This document shows, piece after piece, positions 56,979 to 64,000 of a stretch of DNA of 64,000 bases. Below the pieces are notes generated by a model that ran no database searches, was not told the DNA's origin, and worked only from the letters and a program-made list of their open reading frames with translations. The stretch's first letter is position 1. Each line of letters begins with the position of its first letter. Origin of the DNA: Streptomyces justiciae (GTDB taxonomy: Bacteria; Actinomycetota; Actinomycetes; Streptomycetales; Streptomycetaceae); assembly GCF_015163075.1 (NCBI RefSeq), contig NZ_JADDXU010000012.1, positions 124,001 to 188,000 of the forward strand, read 5' to 3'. Position numbers and translations under genes: made by a program.

Positions 56979-57576
56979 GGTAGCGCTCTTCCACGGCGAC
57001 GGCCGCCGCCGCGACGGCTCCCAGGACGGGAACCGCCAGCGGCGCGACGAACGCGGCGGACAGGGCCACGACACCCAGCCCGCCCACGATCAGGAAGGAC
57101 CCGGCGGGGTCGAGCAGGGTGCGGCGCCCGGCGTCCGAGAACAGCGCCCGCCAGGAGGCCTCCGGTGTCCAGACGGCCGCCGCCCGCAGCAGGGCCACGA
57201 CCACGGCGATCAGGGCGAACAGGCCGACGGCCCCGACGAACGGCCCGCCGGGAATCCCGGCCCGCGCGGCCAGGACGTCCACCCAGACCGCCCCGGCCAC
57301 GGCCCAGCCGGCGAGCCCGACGGCCCACCCACGGCGCAGGGCTGCCCGGAAGTCCGCGCCGAACTCCCGCCAGCCACCCACCTCGTGACCGATACGCCGT
57401 CGCAGATGCCGGGCGCCGGCGGCGAACGCCGCGGGGTAGGTGACGACCCCGAGACAGGCCACGGCGATCCACACGCCGGTGAGCAGGCTCTCGGCGAAGA
57501 GGCTGAAGCGGTCGCCGAACATGGACTCCTTGCGCGAGGCCCGCGAGGTGCGGGCCTTCACCCGTGCTTGCGCCAT
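56968..57576 (-). CDS. DUF624 (YesL-like) membrane protein
   Basis: The 202-residue protein has a cytoplasmic N-terminus (MAQARVKARTSR) then about five helices: FAESLLTGVWIAVACLGVVT, GWAVGLAGWAVAGAVWVDVL, GAVGLFALIAVVVALLRAAA, FLIVGGLGVVALSAAFVAPL and AVPVLGAVAAAAV. DUF624 proteins accompany sugar ABC transporters of the YesMNO/YtcQ type. It starts 10 bases after the upstream permease stop and ends within the 35-bp repeat. Its role (permease helper?) is unknown. Confidence 0.82.
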   Translation of the reverse strand: MAQARVKARTSRASRKESMFGDRFSLFAESLLTGVWIAVACLGVVTYPAAFAAGARHLRRRIGHEVGGWREFGADFRAALRRGWAVGLAGWAVAGAVWVDVLAARAGIPGGPFVGAVGLFALIAVVVALLRAAAVWTPEASWRALFSDAGRRTLLDPAGSFLIVGGLGVVALSAAFVAPLAVPVLGAVAAAAVAVEERYRHR

Positions 57577-57586
57577 GCTGACCGCC

Positions 57587-58462
57587 TCACTTCAGTCCGG
57601 ACGTCGCCATGCCGTCGATGAGGTACCGCTGGAAGGCCATGAAGAAGGCGATGACCGGCACGAGTGCCACGAGCGACATCGCGATCATGCTTCCGTAATT
57701 GGAGATGCCCTCCTGGTCGCGGAACATCATCAGACCGAGCGAGACGGTGTACTTCTCGGGGGTGTTGAGGTAGATCAACGGCCCCATGAAGTCGTTCCAC
57801 GCGTTGATGAAGGTGAAGATCGCGCTGGTGATGATGGCCGGCCGGCTCAGCGGCAGCACGATGGACCAGTAGGTCCGGAAGTGCCCGCAGCCGTCGAGCT
57901 TGGCGGCCTCGTCCAGCTCGCGCGGCAGCCCGCGCATGAACTGCACCATGAGGAAGACGAAGAACGCCTCGGTCGCCAGGAACTTGCCCGCCACGAGCGG
58001 CACCATGGTGTCGACGAGTTCCAGCTTGCGGAACATCACGTACTGCGGGATGAGCAGCACGTGGTACGGCAGCAGCAGCGTGCCGATCATCAGTGTGAAC
58101 AGCAGGTTCCGCCCGGCGAACCCGATCTTGGCGAAGGCGTACGCGGTCAGCGAGCTGGAGATCACGACACCGACGACGGCGAGCCCGGCGTAGGTCAGCG
58201 AGTTCAGGAAGAACGTGCTGATGGAGATGCCGGAGATGCCGTCGGCGAGCCCCGAGAAGTTCGCCCAGACCGGCTTGGTCGGCAGCAGGTCGATGCTGGC
58301 GATGATGTCCTTGCTCGGCTTGAACGAGGCGCCGAGCACCCAGATCACGGGGTACAGGACGACCGCGAGGACGGCGAGCGCGCCGACGTGCCAGGCGATC
58401 GACCCGGTGCGCCGCCGCTCGCTCGCGGACCGGACGACAGGAGTACTGGTGGCGCTGGTCAC
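57587..58462 (-). CDS. Carbohydrate ABC transporter permease (MalG-like)
   Basis: The 291-residue permease starts at GTG 58462 with GGAGG 8 bases upstream, overlapping the partner permease stop by four bases. Six helices are visible, and the EAA loop reads ELDEAAKLDGCGHFRTYWSI followed by VLPLSRPAI. The C-terminus ends FMAFQRYLIDGMATSGLK, typical of MalG-type subunits. It works with the MalF-like subunit, and the ATPase is not encoded nearby; in Streptomyces the shared ATPase MsiK usually serves such systems. Confidence 0.93.
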   Translation of the reverse strand: MTSATSTPVVRSASERRRTGSIAWHVGALAVLAVVLYPVIWVLGASFKPSKDIIASIDLLPTKPVWANFSGLADGISGISISTFFLNSLTYAGLAVVGVVISSSLTAYAFAKIGFAGRNLLFTLMIGTLLLPYHVLLIPQYVMFRKLELVDTMVPLVAGKFLATEAFFVFLMVQFMRGLPRELDEAAKLDGCGHFRTYWSIVLPLSRPAIITSAIFTFINAWNDFMGPLIYLNTPEKYTVSLGLMMFRDQEGISNYGSMIAMSLVALVPVIAFFMAFQRYLIDGMATSGLK

Positions 58463-59415
58463 TTGGCGGCCTCCTCGTAGTGCACCCACTTCTTCTGCGA
58501 CCAGAACAGGACCGCCGTGACTAGCGCCACCGCGACCACCAGCGTCCAGGCCATCGCGGAGGCGAAGCCCATCTGGGCCTCCTTGAAGCCCTTCTGATAC
58601 AGGTAACAGGTGTAGACGAGGGTGGCGTCGGCGGGCCCGCACTGGGTGTTGGAGACGACGTACGCGGACCCGAAGACCTGGAACGCGTGGATCGACTCCA
58701 GCAGCACGTTGAAGAACAGCACGGGGGAAATCATCGGCAGGGTGATGTTCCAGAACCGGCGCAGTGGTCCGGCGCCGTCCATCTCGGCGGCCTCGTACAG
58801 CTCCTGCGGGACCTGCTTGAGACCGGCCAGGAAGATGACCATCGGCGCGCCGAACTGCCAGATGCTCAGGGCCACCAGCGCGTAGATGACGTAGTCCGGG
58901 TTGCCGATCCAGCCGCCGACGTCGAGTCCGAAGACCTTCTGGGTACGGTCCACGATCGCGTCGTCCGAGAACAGCGCCCGCCACACGAAGCCGACGGAGA
59001 CGCTGGCGCCGATGAGCGAGGGCATGTAGAACGCGGCCCGGTACAGCCCCTGTCCGCGCCGCTTCTGCGCGAGCAGCAACGCCACGCCGAGGGCCAGCAG
59101 CAGCTTCAGCGGTGTGGCCACGACGACGTACTTCAGCGTGACCTCGACCGACTTCTGCCAGCGCGGGTCCTGGAACATGGTCGTGAAGTTGTCGAGGCCC
59201 ACCCACTCCGGTGGAGTGAAGAGGTTGTAGCGGGTGAACGCGTAGTACAGCGACGCGATCATCGGCCCCGCCGTGAGCACCAGGAACCCGGCGATCCACG
59301 GCGACATGAAGAGATAGCCGGCGATGTTCTCGCGGCGCCGCCCGCGCCGCCCGGCGGCAGGAGCGGCGGACCGCTTCTTCGCCGGGCGCGCGGGCGCTTC
59401 CTTGACGAGCGTCAT
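58459..59415 (-). CDS. Carbohydrate ABC transporter permease (MalF-like)
   Basis: The 318-residue permease has a basic N-terminus (KKRSAAPAAGRRGRRRENIA), then GYLFMSPWIAGFLVLTAGPM and five more helices. Its EAA loop is ELYEAAEMDGAGPLRRFWNI followed by TLPMISP. The segment YAFTRYNLFTPPEWVGLDNF is characteristic. It starts 14 bases after the binding protein stop and overlaps the MalG-like gene. Confidence 0.93.
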   Translation of the reverse strand: MTLVKEAPARPAKKRSAAPAAGRRGRRRENIAGYLFMSPWIAGFLVLTAGPMIASLYYAFTRYNLFTPPEWVGLDNFTTMFQDPRWQKSVEVTLKYVVVATPLKLLLALGVALLLAQKRRGQGLYRAAFYMPSLIGASVSVGFVWRALFSDDAIVDRTQKVFGLDVGGWIGNPDYVIYALVALSIWQFGAPMVIFLAGLKQVPQELYEAAEMDGAGPLRRFWNITLPMISPVLFFNVLLESIHAFQVFGSAYVVSNTQCGPADATLVYTCYLYQKGFKEAQMGFASAMAWTLVVAVALVTAVLFWSQKKWVHYEEAAK

Positions 59416-59429
59416 GGTGGTACGTCCCC

Positions 59430-60716
59430 TCAGCCCGCGAACGCGGCCTTGGCCTCGCTGAACAGCGCCTTGGCGGCGTCGGCCGGCTTCTTCTTGCCCT
59501 GGGCGACCTCACCGCCGATGCGCAGGAAGGCGGCCTCGATGACATCGGCGCCGGACGGGTGCGGGGTGATCTTCCCCAGGACCCCGGCCTTGGCGACCTC
59601 CTCCTCGTACGCCTTGACGCCCTTGTTCTGGTCGTCGGCGGGTACGAAGGCGTCGTACTGCTCGGTCGTGGCGAGGATGCCGCGGTCGTAGCCCATGATC
59701 TTGCCGACCTCGGGGTCGTGGACCATGAAGGAGATGAACTGGGCGACCTCCTTGGGGTGCTTGGTCCCGGAGAAGGCGCTGAGCATCAGCGAACCGAGGT
59801 ACTGGCCGGTGTCCTTGCCGTCCGTGGTGGGGATCGGCGCGAGCCCGTAGTCCGACTCGCCCTCGCCCTCGTAGCGGATGGAGAAGTTGTCCCAGGTGAA
59901 CTCGGACGCGGCGAGCCCGGCGGACAGACCCGACTTGGGGTAGACCTGCTCGATCTTCTTGGGGTCGGCGACAAGGCCGGACTTCACGCGCTTGTAGCCG
60001 TCCGTCCACCACTGCGTCAGGTCGTCCTCGGTGAAGCCGAGATCGGTGTCGGTGAAGAACGCCTTGCCGTTCTGACGGAGGTACAGGTCGTACAGGTACA
60101 TGATGCTGAAGTAGCCCGTGTCACCGGCGATCTTCAGCTTGTCCTGGATGGTCTGGAGCGCGTCGAAGTACTCGTCCCAGGTCCAGCCCATCTTCGCCTC
60201 GACGCCGGCCTTCTTGAAGGCCTTGAGGTCGATGACGAGCGCCATGGTGTTGGCGCCGACGGGGATGCCGAGCTGCTTGCCGTCGACCTGACCGTTCGCC
60301 AGAACTCCGTTGCGGAAGTTCTTCAGGTCCAGGTTCCCGGAGTCCGCCTGGGACTTGAGGTCCATCAGAACTCCGCGCTTGTCGTACTTGCGCAGGAATC
60401 CGACGGCATTCTGGAAAACGTCCGGCGGATTTCCACCGGAGGCCTGCGTCTGGAACTTCTCCCAGAACGCCGCGTAATCGGTGAATTCGGGCTTGATCTT
60501 GATCTTCGGGTACTTCTTCTCGAAGACCGCGATCGCCTTCTTCATGGCAATGGTCCGCGGCTCGCCGCCCCACCAGGCATAACGGAGCGTCACATTCCCG
60601 TCGCCGGAGCCGCTGTCGCCTCCGCACGCCGTCGTCGTGGCCAGCCCGAGCGTGGCCGCCGCTCCACCGGCCACCTTCAGGATCGTACGCCTCTCAACAT
60701 TCCTGCTGGTTCCCAC
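59430..60716 (-). CDS. Sugar-binding lipoprotein of the ABC transporter (Tat type)
   Basis: The 428-residue protein starts at GTG 60716, preceded by GGGGAGGG. A Tat motif ERRTILKVAGGAAATLGLA is followed by a lipobox ending TTAC (Cys31) and a Gly/Asp/Ser linker. The mature protein is a family 1 solute-binding protein: NVTLRYAWWGGEPRTIAMKK, YPKIKIKPEFTDYAAFWEKF, GNPPDVFQNAVGFLRKYDKR. It heads the five-gene minus-strand locus. A longer version from the ATG at 60755 would start inside the operator and is rejected. Confidence 0.93.
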   Translation of the reverse strand: MGTSRNVERRTILKVAGGAAATLGLATTTACGGDSGSGDGNVTLRYAWWGGEPRTIAMKKAIAVFEKKYPKIKIKPEFTDYAAFWEKFQTQASGGNPPDVFQNAVGFLRKYDKRGVLMDLKSQADSGNLDLKNFRNGVLANGQVDGKQLGIPVGANTMALVIDLKAFKKAGVEAKMGWTWDEYFDALQTIQDKLKIAGDTGYFSIMYLYDLYLRQNGKAFFTDTDLGFTEDDLTQWWTDGYKRVKSGLVADPKKIEQVYPKSGLSAGLAASEFTWDNFSIRYEGEGESDYGLAPIPTTDGKDTGQYLGSLMLSAFSGTKHPKEVAQFISFMVHDPEVGKIMGYDRGILATTEQYDAFVPADDQNKGVKAYEEEVAKAGVLGKITPHPSGADVIEAAFLRIGGEVAQGKKKPADAAKALFSEAKAAFAG

Positions 60717-60754
60717 AGTCGGGCCCTCCCCGCGCAGCGTCGTTGCCGCCTGCA

Positions 60755-60777
60755 TGAATCGTTTCAAGTAAGCGCTT
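60755..60777. promoter_or_regulatory. Two adjacent LacI-type palindromic operators
   Basis: TGAATCGTTTCA (60755-60766) is a near-perfect palindrome around a central CG, the typical LacI-family half-site arrangement. AAGCGCTT (60770-60777) is a second perfect palindrome whose centre lies 13 bases away. Both sit 38-61 bases upstream of the binding protein start and at or just past the predicted transcription start, which suits repression. No LacI-family regulator gene is present in the window. Confidence 0.65.
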
Positions 60778-60785
60778 GCTGGCAC

Positions 60786-60814
60786 AAGGTACGAAGCCCC
60801 TCGGAGGGCGTCAA
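60786..60814 (-). promoter_or_regulatory. Predicted sigma-70-type promoter of the sugar ABC/lyase operon
   Basis: On the minus strand TTGACG (60809-60814) and TACCTT (60786-60791) are separated by exactly 17 bases. Transcription would start near 60779, with the operators directly downstream. The match to the major vegetative consensus is good for Streptomyces. Confidence 0.7.
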
Positions 60815-61001
60815 TGATTCGGACAGGAATTTCTTGCGGGACTGATCGGCGAGTTGACGGCGCATCGCCGGACTGTGCCGGAGCACAGACGGCGAAGTCG
60901 CAGGTGAGGAGGCGGGGTTCGGTCGGCCGAACATGAACAGACCTGCCGGGCCCGGAGGTTGTCCGGCTGAAACTCGCCGGAGGTTCCGCCACCGGAAACG
61001 A

Positions 61002-61035
61002 CGACGGCCCGTCTGCTCTCGCAGACGGGCCGTCG
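61002..61035. terminator. Terminator of tRNA-Val copy 2
   Basis: CGACGGCCCGTCTGC and GCAGACGGGCCGTCG form a perfect 15-bp stem around TCTC, 6 bases past the tRNA end. On the minus strand TCGTTT follows. Confidence 0.85.
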
Positions 61036-61041
61036 GTCCGG

Positions 61042-61113
61042 GTGGGCGATACTGGGTTCGAACCAGTGACCTCTTCGGTGTGAACGAAGCGCTCTCCCAC
61101 TGAGCTAATCGCC
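61042..61113 (-). tRNA. tRNA-Val, anticodon CAC (copy 2)
   Basis: The sequence is identical over the full 72 bases to the copy at 50917-50988, including the anticodon loop TTCACAC and the lack of an encoded CCA. Its immediate flanks differ from those of copy 1 beyond two to three bases, and its terminator is a different hairpin. Confidence 0.96.
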
Positions 61114-61143
61114 CGGACGCAGGAAGAACATTACCCCATGTCA

Positions 61144-61163
61144 GGGGGTGCCTGAGCACCCCC
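61144..61163. terminator. Terminator of the PGPGW membrane protein gene
   Basis: GGGGGTGC and GCACCCCC form a perfect 8-bp stem around CTGA, 14 bases after the stop (minus strand). Confidence 0.7.
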
Positions 61164-61177
61164 CGCACGGCCACCGG

Positions 61178-61630
61178 TCACTGGTCCTTGATGTTCCAGG
61201 GCATCTCGAAGCCGAACTTGTAGAGGTAGACCCCGACGATCGCGGCCACGATCACCAGGCCGATCGACGTCAGGATGATGTTGCGCCGGCGGACCTTGGG
61301 GTCGAGCGCCCGCTGCGCCGCCTCGGTCACCTTGCGTTTCGTCCAGCGCAGCACCAGCTGGGCCCAGACGAACTCGGTCGCCCAGATCGCCATGCCGCCG
61401 AAGATCACGACCCAGCCGGGGCCCGGCAGCGGAAGCATGATGATGCCGAGGACCACGACCGCGAGGCCGATGATGAAGATCCCGACCTGCCAGCTCAGGT
61501 GCAGCACGCGGCGGGCCTTGATGAATTCCGGCGCTTTCGAGCCGAGCCCCTGCCCGCCCTGCGCCCCACTGGTCTGCGTCTCGTCCGATGCCACGGCCAC
61601 CTCGGCCCGCTCGTCACTCCCCGTGTTCAT
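61178..61630 (-). CDS. PGPGW-motif transmembrane protein (TIGR02611-like)
   Basis: The 150-residue protein from ATG 61630 (MNTGSDERAEV) has a polar N-terminus, then helix VGIFIIGLAVVVLGIIMLPL, the signature LPGPGWVVIFGGMAIWATEF, a basic loop (RWTKRKVTEAAQRALDPKVR) and a last helix IGLVIVAAIVGVYLYKFGFE. The function of this family is unknown. It is divergent from ssgB with a 191-bp gap and ends at the hairpin 61144-61163. Confidence 0.87.
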   Translation of the reverse strand: MNTGSDERAEVAVASDETQTSGAQGGQGLGSKAPEFIKARRVLHLSWQVGIFIIGLAVVVLGIIMLPLPGPGWVVIFGGMAIWATEFVWAQLVLRWTKRKVTEAAQRALDPKVRRRNIILTSIGLVIVAAIVGVYLYKFGFEMPWNIKDQ

Positions 61631-61736
61631 ACAGCCAAACCCTACCGGAGAGAAACCAGTCACCGGAATGGTCGTACCTCGCGAACAGGACGTCGGCCGG
61701 AAGAGTTACGTAAAGACACGCAAAACACTCAGAGGG

Positions 61737-61762
61737 GTTTACAACGGCACCGTAGGTGGCAT
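61737..61762 (+). promoter_or_regulatory. Possible stress-sigma (SigH/SigB-type) promoter of ssgB
   Basis: GTTT at 61737-61740 and GGTGGCAT at 61755-61762 are separated by 14 bases, loosely like the GTTT/GGGTAT consensus of SigB-family factors. SigH has been reported to drive ssgB in S. coelicolor. The fit at the -10 element is imperfect, so this is tentative. Confidence 0.3.
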
Positions 61763-61821
61763 GTCGATTTCGCCGACGTGCGAATCCCCGAGCGCACACT
61801 GAGCGAAAGGCCCTGGCGCTT

Positions 61822-62235
61822 ATGAACACCACGGTCAGCTGCGAGCTGCACCTGCGCCTCGTTGTGTCGAGCGAGTCCTCCCTGCCTGTCCCCGCAGGCC
61901 TGCGGTACGACACGGCCGACCCCTACGCCGTGCACGCCACCTTCCACACCGGAGCCGAGGAGACCGTCGAGTGGGTGTTCGCCCGCGACCTCCTCGCGGA
62001 GGGCCTCCACCGGCCCACCGGCACCGGCGACGTCCGAGTCTGGCCGTCGCGCAGTCACGGTCAGGGCGTCGTGTGCATCGCCCTCAGCTCCCCGGAGGGC
62101 GAAGCCCTGCTCGAGGCCCCGGCACGGGCCCTGGAGTCCTTCCTGAAGCGCACGGACGCTGCGGTGCCGCCCGGCACCGAGCACCGGCACTTCGACCTCG
62201 ATCAGGAGCTCTCGCACATCCTGGCGGAAAGCTAG
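61822..62235 (+). CDS. ssgB: Sporulation-specific cell division protein SsgB
   Basis: SsgB localises with SsgA to future septum sites in aerial hyphae and recruits FtsZ for sporulation septation. The 137-residue protein starts MNTTVSCELHLRLVVSSES and contains LPVPAGLRYDTADPYAVHAT, EETVEWVFARDLLAEGLHRP, VRVWPSRSHGQGVVCIALSS and the end HFDLDQELSHILAES. Its length and sequence match SsgB closely as I remember it. Presence of this gene marks the host as a sporulating streptomycete-type actinomycete. An upstream in-frame GTG at 61756 is ignored. Confidence 0.96.
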   Translation: MNTTVSCELHLRLVVSSESSLPVPAGLRYDTADPYAVHATFHTGAEETVEWVFARDLLAEGLHRPTGTGDVRVWPSRSHGQGVVCIALSSPEGEALLEAPARALESFLKRTDAAVPPGTEHRHFDLDQELSHILAES

Positions 62236-62312
62236 GGCGAGGCCTCACCAAGCCGCCCGGCGCCGTCGACTCGGGGTGACGGCTCGGGCCAAGACAACCG
62301 CATAGGTAAGCA

Positions 62313-62355
62313 CACCGGCGCTGTCACCGCGGATCCTCGCGGGGCGGCGCCGGTG
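62313..62355. terminator. Two-tier hairpin downstream of ssgB
   Basis: CACCGGCGC pairs with GCGCCGGTG over 9 bp, and CCGCG pairs with CGCGG inside, around loop GATCCT. It lies 78 bases past the ssgB stop and before the CGNR gene, so it may end ssgB transcription. Confidence 0.5.
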
Positions 62356-62489
62356 CGCTTGTGCTGTCCGCCCGCCGCACGTCGGCGCGGGATCCGGGCG
62401 GCCGCGACCGGTACAGCCGCTCGGGAAGCCACTACCATCGGCCAGCATCGGCGGGCGCCCGCCCGACCCCCCAGGCCAGGGAGCGAAAC

Positions 62490-63050
62490 GTGCTGATCAC
62501 CCATGACACCCGGTGTGCCCTAGATGCCGTGGTGGATCTGGTGAACACCGCACCGGAGGACACCACGACCCCGGACGCGCTGCCGGACGTCGTTGCTCTC
62601 GAGGATTTCGTACGAAAGCACGAGATCAGTGATGTCGGGGTTCTTTCCGAGTTCGACCTCTCCGCGGTGCGCAAGATCCGCGGACGGTTCGCCGCGATCT
62701 TCTCGGCCTCGGACGCCCGGGTCGCCGCCGGGATGATCAACGAGTTGGTGGCCGCGGCGGGCACCACGCCCCGGCTCACCGATCACGACGGCTACGACTG
62801 GCACGTGCACTACTTCGCCCCGGGCGCCTCCGTCGCCGATCACCTGGCGGCGGACTGCGGGATGGCGCTGGCCTTCTTCGTGGTCGCCGGGGAGCAGGAG
62901 CGGCTGCGGCGCTGTGAGGCGCCCGACTGCCGGCGCGCCTTCGTCGACCTCTCCCGCAACCGGTCGCGGCGCTACTGCGACAGCCGCACCTGCGGTAACC
63001 GGCTGCACGTGGCGGCGTACCGGGCGCGTCGGAAGGAGGCGGCGGGCTGA
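62490..63050 (+). CDS. CGNR zinc-finger/ABATE domain regulator
   Basis: The 186-residue protein starts at GTG 62490, with AGGGAG 6 bases upstream. The N-terminal ABATE-like domain runs about 1-135 (LDAVVDLVNTAPEDTTTPDA, HYFAPGASVADHLAADCGMA). The C-terminal zf-CGNR has ligands Cys142, Cys147, Cys163 and Cys168 (RRCEAPDCRRAFVDLSRN, RRYCDSRTCGNRLHVAAYR). It probably binds DNA. It is placed downstream of ssgB on the same strand but separated by a hairpin. Confidence 0.92.
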   Translation: MLITHDTRCALDAVVDLVNTAPEDTTTPDALPDVVALEDFVRKHEISDVGVLSEFDLSAVRKIRGRFAAIFSASDARVAAGMINELVAAAGTTPRLTDHDGYDWHVHYFAPGASVADHLAADCGMALAFFVVAGEQERLRRCEAPDCRRAFVDLSRNRSRRYCDSRTCGNRLHVAAYRARRKEAAG

Positions 63051-63091
63051 GGAGCCGGCCGCTCAGCGGGACCTCGATCTCAGGGTGTCGA

Positions 63092-63124
63092 CGCGGTACC
63101 CGGCGGGTGACGCCGGGTACCGCG
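63092..63124. terminator. Bidirectional terminator between the CGNR gene and a small membrane gene
   Basis: CGCGGTACCCGGCG and CGCCGGGTACCGCG form a perfect 14-bp stem around GGTGA, between the stop at 63050 and the reverse stop at 63133. Confidence 0.85.
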
Positions 63125-63132
63125 GGAACGGC

Positions 63133-63285
63133 TCACAGCAACAGCAGATCGTGCAGCGCAGCCATGAGCAGCAGACACCCGATCACCGCAAGGAAGATCA
63201 TCAGCGGTGGCTGGGAAAGGGCGAAAAGGCACCCGCGCGGCTCATCCTGAGGCGGCGCGGCGTCGCTCTGTGTCGTGTCCAGCAT
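63133..63285 (-). CDS. 50-residue single-pass membrane protein
   Basis: From ATG 63285 the minus strand encodes MLDTTQSDAAPPQDEPRG, a short acidic/polar N-terminus, then CLFALSQPPLMIFLAVIG and a hydrophobic end CLLLMAALHDLLLL followed by TGA. The composition (charged start, one long helix) is that of a real small membrane protein, and a perfect terminator lies 9 bases past the stop. No strong ribosome site precedes it. I cannot name a family. Confidence 0.6.
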   Translation of the reverse strand: MLDTTQSDAAPPQDEPRGCLFALSQPPLMIFLAVIGCLLLMAALHDLLLL

Positions 63286-63441
63286 CTCGCGGGCGATGAT
63301 GACGCAGACAGGACCCCTCGTGTCACCAACACGCCCGGAATCGCAGGGTAGTTCGCCGGATTCCGTGATGTCCGGTCCAGAACGTTCACGTTCGCGTCCG
63401 GGATCGGCACCGACTGTGTCGTTTCAGTCAGCCTGCGTCCG

Positions 63442-63882
63442 TCATATGCCGTGCTTCTTCAGGATGGCCTCGATGTCGCTGAAGTCGTCCGCGGACTCGG
63501 AGCGCGGCGCGGCGGCGGGGCGGGACGCGGGGCGGGTGCTCGGGCCGAGGGAGGGGGCCGAGGCCGCCGGGGCGACCGCCTCACGCTGAGCCGACCTGGC
63601 CGCCTTGCGCTCCTTTCGGGTGCCGCCGCGGCGGCGCTCCACCGCGCGCGTGGCGGAGAAGAGCAGCCAGGAGGCGCCGAGCACGCCGACGCCGGCCCAC
63701 GCCGTGACACTGAACGCCGTGTCGGCCACCCACTCGACGACGCCGGTCATCACCAGGCCGATCGGCACGAGGGAGTACGCGGCGATCCGGGCGGCCGCGA
63801 GGAAGCGCTTGCGGTACGCCGTGACCGCCGCGATGCCCAGGCCGGCCGCGGAGACGGCGGAACAGACGGTCTCGGCAATCAT
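63442..63882 (-). CDS. Small membrane protein with a disordered C-terminus, unknown function
   Basis: The 146-residue protein from ATG 63882 (GGAGG 5-9 bases upstream) has helices at MIAETVCSAVSAAGLGIAAV, IAAYSLVPIGLVMTGVVEWV and AWAGVGVLGASWLLFSATR. A basic stretch (RRRGGTRKERKAARSAQR) and an Ala/Pro/Ser-rich linker lead to a conserved-looking acidic end, ESADDFSDIEAILKKHGI. The final motif may bind a partner. I do not recognise a family. Confidence 0.82.
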   Translation of the reverse strand: MIAETVCSAVSAAGLGIAAVTAYRKRFLAAARIAAYSLVPIGLVMTGVVEWVADTAFSVTAWAGVGVLGASWLLFSATRAVERRRGGTRKERKAARSAQREAVAPAASAPSLGPSTRPASRPAAAPRSESADDFSDIEAILKKHGI

Positions 63883-64000
63883 CCGGTCCTCCAGGCAGGG
63901 GTCGATCGGCCAGTTCGTCCCTTCCATCCTGCACCGCCCGAACCCCATGGGGCCATGCTCCGGCGGGACATCAGGGACATCTCCGGGTCGGGTCGTCCGC

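Larger units (their letters stand above)
60717..61041. other. Intergenic region between the binding protein gene and tRNA-Val copy 2
   Basis: This 325-base stretch holds the operon promoter and operators (60755-60814) and the tRNA terminator (61002-61035). Between about 60820 and 61000 I see no gene, repeat or further clear signal. Confidence 0.6.

Noticed and set aside
50917..61113. Integrated element with attachment sites at the tRNA genes
   Set aside because: No integrase, excisionase, transfer or plasmid gene lies between the two tRNAs, and both tRNA copies are complete, so an integrated plasmid or phage is not supported.

Overview
The window is high-GC chromosomal DNA from a Streptomyces or a very close relative. 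This rests on many GTG starts (and a TTG start for relA), dense ATGA gene overlaps, a sporulation protein of the SsgA family (SsgB), a C-minus ribosomal protein S4 gene standing alone, and the gene order aroBKCE - mltG - alaS - rpsD - hisS - relA - apt - secFD - yajC - ruvBAC - yebC - pdxTS - pimA/patA/pgsA - thrS. From memory this order resembles the S. coelicolor SCO149x-154x interval. No prophage, transposon, rRNA or CRISPR array is visible.

Layout. 1-11.5 kb is one long minus-strand block: an M24-family protein cut by the window edge, a proline-rich P-loop ATPase, the shikimate genes aroB-aroK-aroC and aroE, the cell-wall lytic transglycosylase mltG, ruvX, alaS and two small membrane proteins. 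A plus-strand STAND ATPase (11.7-13.8 kb) faces rpsD, which has a structured 295-bp leader behind rarA. 16-20.5 kb holds a VKOR-like membrane protein and a four-gene ABC exporter plus two-component operon whose genes all overlap. 20.5-25 kb has hisS, a metallo-hydrolase, a membrane-anchored cyclophilin and a triple-DUF349 protein. 25-40.5 kb is the conserved actinobacterial housekeeping block: relA (stringent response), apt, secF/secD/yajC (export), ruvB/A/C (Holliday junctions), yebC, pdxT/pdxS (PLP synthesis), then the phosphatidylinositol mannoside genes (PimA-like, PatA-like, PgsA-like). 40.7-50.9 kb has an EF-G-like GTPase, an unknown membrane protein, a HIT hydrolase, a potassium channel, thrS, an unknown protein coupled to a DUF4365 (nuclease-like) gene, and a DEDDh exonuclease.

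50.9-61.1 kb is bracketed by two identical tRNA-Val(CAC) genes in the same orientation. It holds the most accessory-looking content: an SRPBCC protein, a large membrane protein, and a five-gene carbohydrate locus (Tat lipoprotein sugar-binding protein, two permeases, a DUF624 protein, and a Tat-exported exo-rhamnogalacturonan-lyase-like enzyme). A good -35/-10 promoter with two LacI-type palindromes at its start point lies upstream of the binding protein. I infer a rhamnogalacturonan-oligosaccharide uptake and degradation operon that borrows an ATPase encoded elsewhere, as is usual in Streptomyces. 61.1-64 kb has a PGPGW membrane protein, ssgB, a CGNR zinc-finger regulator, a 50-residue membrane protein framed by a strong terminator, and a small membrane protein.

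Non-coding structure worth attention: three copies of an intergenic element placed just after gene ends, a 103-bp tandem duplication at 37.45-37.65 kb, a 35-bp triple repeat that copies the end of the DUF624 gene, a hairpin in the leader of the DUF349 gene, and many clean bidirectional terminators. I saw no decisive sign of an undescribed multigene system. The best candidates for new biology are the DUF4365-coupled pair, the M24 protein with replaced metal ligands, and the tRNA-bracketed lyase locus.
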